Assembly (NCBI RefSeq): GCF_010015585.1 | Contig: NW_022985082.1 | Span: 301,150 to 365,149, forward strand | From: Eremomyces bilateralis CBS 781.70 | Taxonomy: Eukaryota; Ascomycota; Dothideomycetes; Eremomycetales; Eremomycetaceae | DNA length: 64,000 bases | Reading direction: 5' to 3' | Shown: piece by piece, positions 58,674-64,000 of the stretch | How the letters are laid out: the number at the start of each line of letters is the position of its first letter | Numbering within the stretch: the stretch's first letter is position 1 | The notes under the pieces: model-generated | The model's database searches: none | What the model saw: the letters and a program-made list of their open reading frames with translations, nothing else | Told to the model about the DNA's origin: nothing | Program-made: the position numbers and the translations under genes

Positions 58674-59438
58674 ATGCCGCTACCAGCGAAACAGACCTTA
58701 CCACGGAACTGGCCCTCTTCGATCACGTATACTCCCATACCAGTTCACTCGCCGAACCTCTCTTCAACGGAGCTTCGAACCCTCCATCCGCCTCGATCCA
58801 CGTCTTCTCTGGTTCCAGCACTGAAAATACCTCTGCATTCTCCGTCGTATATCTCCATCCTTCCGATCACCACACCTGGGCATCCGGCGAGAGGACAACA
58901 CGGTCTCTTCGCCGCCGAGGACCTGCGGCCCGGTTCGCACATTATATTCTATATTGGCTTCGTACATGGGAACTCGGACAAGGAAAACCATAGCACGAGC
59001 GACTATGACCTGAGCCTTGTGCGGGAGGCGGTGAGTGTCGCTGGTGCCAAAGGTGAAGAGCAGGGGCAAGATGTCATTGTAGAACTTGGAGTGGATGGCG
59101 AGCAGATGGGCAACGAGGCTCGTTTCGTCAATGACTATCGCGGTGTCCCTGCTTCCCCTGCCCCTCACAAGTCTTCCTCGCATGCAAATGGAATCTCACG
59201 CTCTCAAGCATCCACTACAAAAGGTGCCTTGGTCCAAGCACCGAATGCTGAGTTTCGCGACGTATGGGCCGAATACGCCCATGGCAAGGAGACGAGAATA
59301 GAGAGATGCATTGCGATTTTCGTAAGAGAGGCCGGCAAAAGTGGGAAATGGAAGAACGGAATCCGTAGAGGTGAGGAGATTTTGGTAAGTTATGGCAAAG
59401 GATTTTGGGGCGCAAGGAAGGAAATGGATGAGGCATAA
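58674..59438 (+). CDS. SET-domain protein, putative lysine methyltransferase
   Basis: A single-exon frame of 254 residues. The N-terminal half has a SET-N block (TTPGHPARGQHGLFAAEDLR, then IIFYIGFVHG, about residues 67-99). The SET-C block follows with GNEARFVNDYRGV (146-158) and GEEILVSYGKGFW (233-245). The usual RFxNHSC segment is here RFVNDYRG, as in the small fungal SET proteins, and no Cys-rich post-SET motif is present. A Ser/Ala-rich insert (about 158-190) separates the two blocks. It may methylate a protein lysine, but the substrate is unknown and activity is not certain. The start is the first ATG of the frame. Confidence 0.62.
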   Translation: MPLPAKQTLPRNWPSSITYTPIPVHSPNLSSTELRTLHPPRSTSSLVPALKIPLHSPSYISILPITTPGHPARGQHGLFAAEDLRPGSHIIFYIGFVHGNSDKENHSTSDYDLSLVREAVSVAGAKGEEQGQDVIVELGVDGEQMGNEARFVNDYRGVPASPAPHKSSSHANGISRSQASTTKGALVQAPNAEFRDVWAEYAHGKETRIERCIAIFVREAGKSGKWKNGIRRGEEILVSYGKGFWGARKEMDEA

Positions 59439-60722
59439 CGGCTGTTGCCGTGCTACCATCCTTACCTTCGTCGACCAGATCCTTCATGCAGGCAGACTCT
59501 GGGAAAGAATTTTCCTCCAACGACGATCCGTAGCAGCATCGTGGAGCAGAGGAGGTCAATCGCCTCATGTTCTAGAAGCCATATGACACTCCCTAAGTGT
59601 GGTTTCCTCTCTGGAAGCTAGCAGTTCATCCAACTGAGCTGTGTCAAAAGACGGTCCATACAAATTTTCCGGGAGGTCACCGCCCTGCTTACCAAATGGC
59701 GAAACGCCATATTCACGTTCGATGGAGCAATACATGCTGGAAATTATGGATTGGCCGATATTCAGCAATATACACCGCGAAGGATTTGATCCCTTTGAAG
59801 GCCTCGTGGCCTGCAGGAAAAAGGTTGGGAAAGGATACTTTTCGATATTCATGGACTCGGAATCAAGCGGTGCGATTGGTAATCGAGCCAGTATCGGTAG
59901 ACAATTCGACATATAGGTCCAGGATCACCGACTGGCCTTCTGCATTTGTCAACGATCCTTGATGTCCTCCTTCATGTCCTCCCATGGATAGTAAGGACAG
60001 AGGCCTGCTAGGATGATAATAAAATGCCTCGGAAGTTCATGCAGGAAGTGATTGCATGCTAATCTACAAATCTGCATGTCTATCTATCCTCTGGGGTGCT
60101 TTATGGTCGACAGATTTGGGCATTGACCTCAATGTGTTTGAGATAGACAATTGAGGCTCAACCTCAAAATCACGGGATGAAATGACCCAACTGACCTTAA
60201 AGCACTAAGCTACGATGGTATTCCTTAAACAGTTCCATAGGATTGATACCTCACCGCAAATGGCTCCCAGATCCGCTAGAATCCTAATCTTACACGATGG
60301 AATCATGGAAGGCTGCGAGATGCATATATCGTCATGGATTCCCCGCTCCTTCGACACAGATCGTCCTCCGATTCGATCCCTCGCCATTACTACTGACCAA
60401 CTCCACCACTCAAACTCACTCACAACTGCCACGCCTTGAGAAATTTCAGTCAGCATTAGGCTTAATTGGGGCATCATGACCCGGAATCTGGATTCGCGCG
60501 GACGAAGCGAGCGGCGTTATGAGATCAATAATCCTTCCGTTGGTGCGATGTACGGAGGGCAGCGGGAACGACGACGTTGGTCCCGCGGTAAGAACAGAAT
60601 AGGCAATTACGTTGGTTGCAGTATTATATCTCCTTGATCCGGTCAATATTAGGTTCTTTGTCTCTCGTATCGTGCGATTTATCTTTGCTTTGGGGTATTG
60701 CCATCATTAATTATTCTTCAAA
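59439..60722. other. intergenic region
   Basis: About 1.3 kb between two plus-strand genes. Open frames of 60-120 codons on both strands (for example 59597-59962) have no domain. A GTTGAGCCTCAA-like pair near 60120-60165 is the only local repeat seen. Confidence 0.45.
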
Positions 60723-62533
60723 ATGCGTGTCAATTCGATATTGGTCGCGTCATTGTCATGCCTTTCTAACGGTCTTGCTGCGCCTAATGGAGGAGGCCGT
60801 CATTCAGATCTTCCAATTGTTGACTTGAAATATGAACTACACCAAGCCATTTCATTTAATGTAAGGACTCAATTGAAATTTCCCAAGGGAGCATCAGTCC
60901 CATACGTGGCACTCTACAATAGCCTGTGACCCGGATGACGACTTTGAATGGCACAAGAGATGAACAGGACATTAACAATACGTACAGTCCACTCGACAGT
61001 ATTATAATTTTTCAAATATCCGATATGCGCAACCCCCCATTGGAGAATTCCGATTCGCCGCACCTCAGCCTCCCAAGGTCGACAGAAAAGAAGTTCAAAA
61101 AGGGGACCTAGGCAGAATATGTCCTCAAGCCTCCCCAGCGTGGTTCGCGACGCAGACAGGGTTCATCTTAGACTACTTGGGTATCCCCATACCGCCGAGG
61201 AATTCGTCGTCAGTTCCTTCCGTAAGCATCGACCCGCGCACCACGGAGGACTGCCTATTCCTCGACGTGCTCGTCCCGAAGAAAGCCTGGGATGGGAGAT
61301 ACGGACAGAAGAAGGCTCCGGTCCTCGTCTGGATCTATGGCGGTGGCTACACGGTAGGAGAGAAATCGTCGTTCTTGGGATCGCCAGTCGGGTTGCTGGA
61401 GCGGGCTGAAAATGACCTTGTCTTCGTCTCGATGAACTATCGCGTCGGCGCGTTTGGATTCCTATCAGGCCCTACGTTCCAAGCGGACGGGGGAACCGCA
61501 AACGCAGGACTTTTGGATCAGCGACTTGCGCTGCAATGGATTCAAGAGAATATCTCCAAGTTTGGAGGTGACCCTGATGAGGTGACCGTGATTGGCGAGT
61601 CAGCGGGCGGTGGCTCAATCATTCACCACATTACTGTACGGTATTCCAAAGTTTGTGCTTCAACGTCACTAACATAGCGGACAGGCATACGGAGGGCTGA
61701 AAGGCCGTGCTCCTTTCGCTCGTGCAATTCCCCAATCCCCTGGCTTTCTCCCTACGACCAGCAGTCATCAGCAGGAATCGACGTTCCAGAAATACATGTC
61801 ATTGCTGAATGTCTCCACCCTCGCAGAGGCACGGCGTGTCCCAAGCGAAGCGGTCATCCGCGCCAACATCGCCCAAGTCAACGAATCCATCACCGGCACG
61901 TTTGCGTTCGGCCCGGTTGTCGACGGCAGCTTCACGCCTGCCCTTCCTGGGCAGTTACTCGCTCGAGGACAGTTCGATAAGCGGTTAGATGTCATGCATG
62001 CGTTCAACTCGCAGGAAGGCTTGTTGTTCACTCCCTCGTACGTCACGAATGAGGAGGCTTTCCGCAACTACACTGCCATCTCCCTACCCACGATCGAACC
62101 AGAAACCCTGGATTATCTTTTCACCGAGTTATATCCACCGGTATTCGATGGAAGCACCCCATACAAAGACCACATCGGCCGTGCCGCCTTCTCCACATCC
62201 GAGTCGATCTTCATATGCAACACCCGCTACCTCGCAACGGCATATGGCGGGAAGACCTTTGGCTACGAATTTACCATCTTTCCCGGCCTGCATGGACTCG
62301 ATCTTCCCTACACGTTCTACGATGGCGAGCCGGCGAAGGTAACCGGCAACGTCAACATTGCGTTGGAGCACCAGCGTGCCATCGTGTCCTTTGCGAAGAG
62401 TGGCGATCCGGGATTCCCGGTGTACGGGGCGAATTCAACCATCCGGATTTACGGTTCGGCCGGCGTAAGTACAGCGAGAGATCCGAATGCTAATAAGAGA
62501 TGCGACTGGTGGCAAAAGGCTCTGTACGCTTGA
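60723..62533 (+). CDS. secreted type-B carboxylesterase/lipase
   Basis: Exons 60723-60860, 60988-61635 and 61685-62533 give 544 residues. There is a signal peptide (MRVNSILVASLSCLSNGLAA) and a classic start YYNFSNIRYAQPPIGEFRF. The oxyanion motif is WIYGGGYTVG (GGG 164-166), the nucleophile Ser251 sits in VIGESAGGGS, the acid is probably Glu373 in FNSQEGLLF and the base His465 in FPGLHGLDLPYTF. Asp in TTEDCLFLDVLVP is also typical. It hydrolyses esters outside the cell; the natural substrate is unknown. Introns of 127 and 49 nt (gtaagg, gtacgg donors) are in phase 0. The frame is intact. Confidence 0.9.
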
Positions 62534-64000
62534 TTTGATCTTTCTGTGCCAGGGAAGTATGGTGATCCCGCATCATATGGCAATTTAAAGTCGAAGGTGC
62601 TGTTAATACGCATTCGTCAGGTTCATACCTGATGGGCCGAAGAATAATGAAGTACTGGAGAATATGTAATGTAACTCTGACGGACTTCTAAAACTCTTAG
62701 TTAACTTTAATTATTATATCATATCAATAGTCTGGTGAATTAGGGCATTCAGCTACTGCTATTGCCCGAACAAAGACACTCTCCGGCTCTCAGACAGGAG
62801 ACTCAGATGCGTCGTAAGCTTAACTCGTCCCAATTCAGATCGTTGAATCGGGATGATTTCCGAAATTCTCCGATCTTAGGTTGTTGAATACCCGTTTTAT
62901 GCGATTTGGACCCTTACCTACCTAAGTAAGATGGCTTCTCGGCGTGGATTCATTTAGAGGTTGGCAGTCATTCCCGTCAAATAGGACGGAATGAAGACGC
63001 TCTAGTGTGGCGTCGCCTCCTACGTCATCTGAATTATGATCGACGATGCATGTTCTCTATTTCGATTCTCAGGAAGCGCTTACACTAAGCTGAGAATGAA
63101 GTCTATAAGTTTCACGACTATGATCTAGATCTTCTATTATGTCTAGGAACCCCATGTGAAGTCTCAAAATCCTATCATGATATCCAACTTTGCGCATGTC
63201 TCCGCCACTGTCTGCCACACCTTAACCTTGTGTTGAGACCATACAAAACTGACAGAAGCACAACCAGTTCTCTAAGCAGCAGTGATAGGCAGGCACTGAC
63301 GAAGGCGAGTTAGTCGGGCGTACATAATGGAAAACGTGGGCGTCTGACGGGCTCGTTCGGACGCAAGGAGCGGCTGAGCGAATTCGGTAGTTGATCAGTC
63401 ATGGCTCGCCATCCTATTTCGGAAAATACGAAGCTTGTTTTGATGTGTTTGAATCAAGGAAGCAGTCGAAATACCGCAGGCTGTTGATTGGGAGTGGGGC
63501 GGGGCGACCGATGACGTCCTTTTCGAGCACAATGTGAATCTAGGCCTTTCCGGATGTGACGAGAACATAGGCTGAGGAACGAGTGAGACTAGATAACTAG
63601 CGCAGTGTTTGCGATAAAGTTGAAGCTTATCTTGCTCATACGGTTATCAAATCGACGCCGAAGTAAATAGACATATCAGAACAGGAATCCGAAGGGGAAA
63701 CAGGATCACCCTTATCACGTACTAACCTTATCGGACTACCCACCCGTTCGGCGGAAATATGTCCGAAAGACCAATCAGGATCCCCGAATGATTCAACCTA
63801 AAATCCCGCCACCATAGTACGGGTACCCATCACCCAACTTGGTTCGGCAGACCGGTCCGGATGCATGGACAGCGGATCGCAAGTTCGCTGCTCGAAAGTC
63901 GAACCCTCACGTCTCTCAAACGAGTGGTGAGAGTGTGAGAATGTGAGACACGAAGCGATAATGCTCACTGGTGTATTCGACCAGATCAGAGGGGGAATGG
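62534..64000. other. right-end region without supported gene
   Basis: The last 1.47 kb holds the carboxylesterase 3' flank. No open frame of note, repeat or RNA gene was recognised. Confidence 0.5.

Noticed and set aside
1-64000. CRISPR arrays, bacterial operons, rRNA genes, integrated viruses or LTR elements
   Set aside because: No regular spacer-repeat array, no rRNA signature and no recognisable retroviral or viral domain was seen in the window.

Overview
The window is chromosomal DNA of a filamentous ascomycete (Pezizomycotina); the sequence alone does not settle the order. Four things point there: short introns (mostly 46-130 nt) with GTRNGT donors and CTAAC-like branch points, single-gene transcription units on both strands, a HET-NACHT-WD40 gene of a class restricted to filamentous fungi, and a DNA transposon whose only two breaks are C-to-T changes at CpA, as repeat-induced point mutation (RIP) leaves. 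Most exon coordinates come from joining frames at visible splice sites with phase and family similarity checked by eye; no transcript or database evidence was used.

Left part (1-22 kb), metabolism and cell wall. A hypothetical gene with a heptad repeat runs in from the left edge. Then come an Inp1-like peroxisome inheritance gene (+), one spliced lysine-rich orphan gene and one doubtful ORF (-), NAD-specific glutamate dehydrogenase (-), gamma-glutamyl phosphate reductase for proline synthesis (-), a CRH-type GH16 cell-wall transglycosylase (+), a GH20 beta-N-acetylhexosaminidase (+) and a small Gly/Asn/Gln-rich protein (-). Two glutamate-using enzymes and two chitin-related enzymes lie as neighbours, but nothing shows co-regulation.

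Middle part (22-36 kb), a compact housekeeping block: a CorA-like membrane protein (-), the replication initiation factor Sld2 (+), proteasome lid subunit Rpn12 (+), mitochondrial ribosomal protein uL11m (-), U4/U6 splicing factor Prp3 (+) and the ribosome quality control ligase listerin/Ltn1 (-). uL11m and Prp3 are divergent and share a 242-bp promoter holding two CACGTG boxes.

Accessory island (36-50 kb): a full-length pogo/Fot-like transposase with two nonsense codons, an orphan multi-pass membrane protein with an 11-nt microexon, a 1432-residue HET-NACHT-WD40 STAND receptor with 12 nearly identical 42-residue WD repeats, a truncated piggyBac transposase, an NmrA-like NAD(P)-binding protein with a GC-AG intron, and a seven-exon MFS permease of the allantoate/nicotinate type.

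Right part (50-64 kb), gene-poor. Only a small GPI-anchored cell-wall protein (-), a divergent SET-domain protein (+) and a secreted type-B carboxylesterase (+) are convincing. About 5 kb (49.9-54.9 kb), 3.2 kb (55.4-58.7 kb) and the last 1.5 kb show no gene I can support. The most interesting system is the allorecognition-type STAND receptor with its homogenised repeats, lying between two dead DNA transposons.
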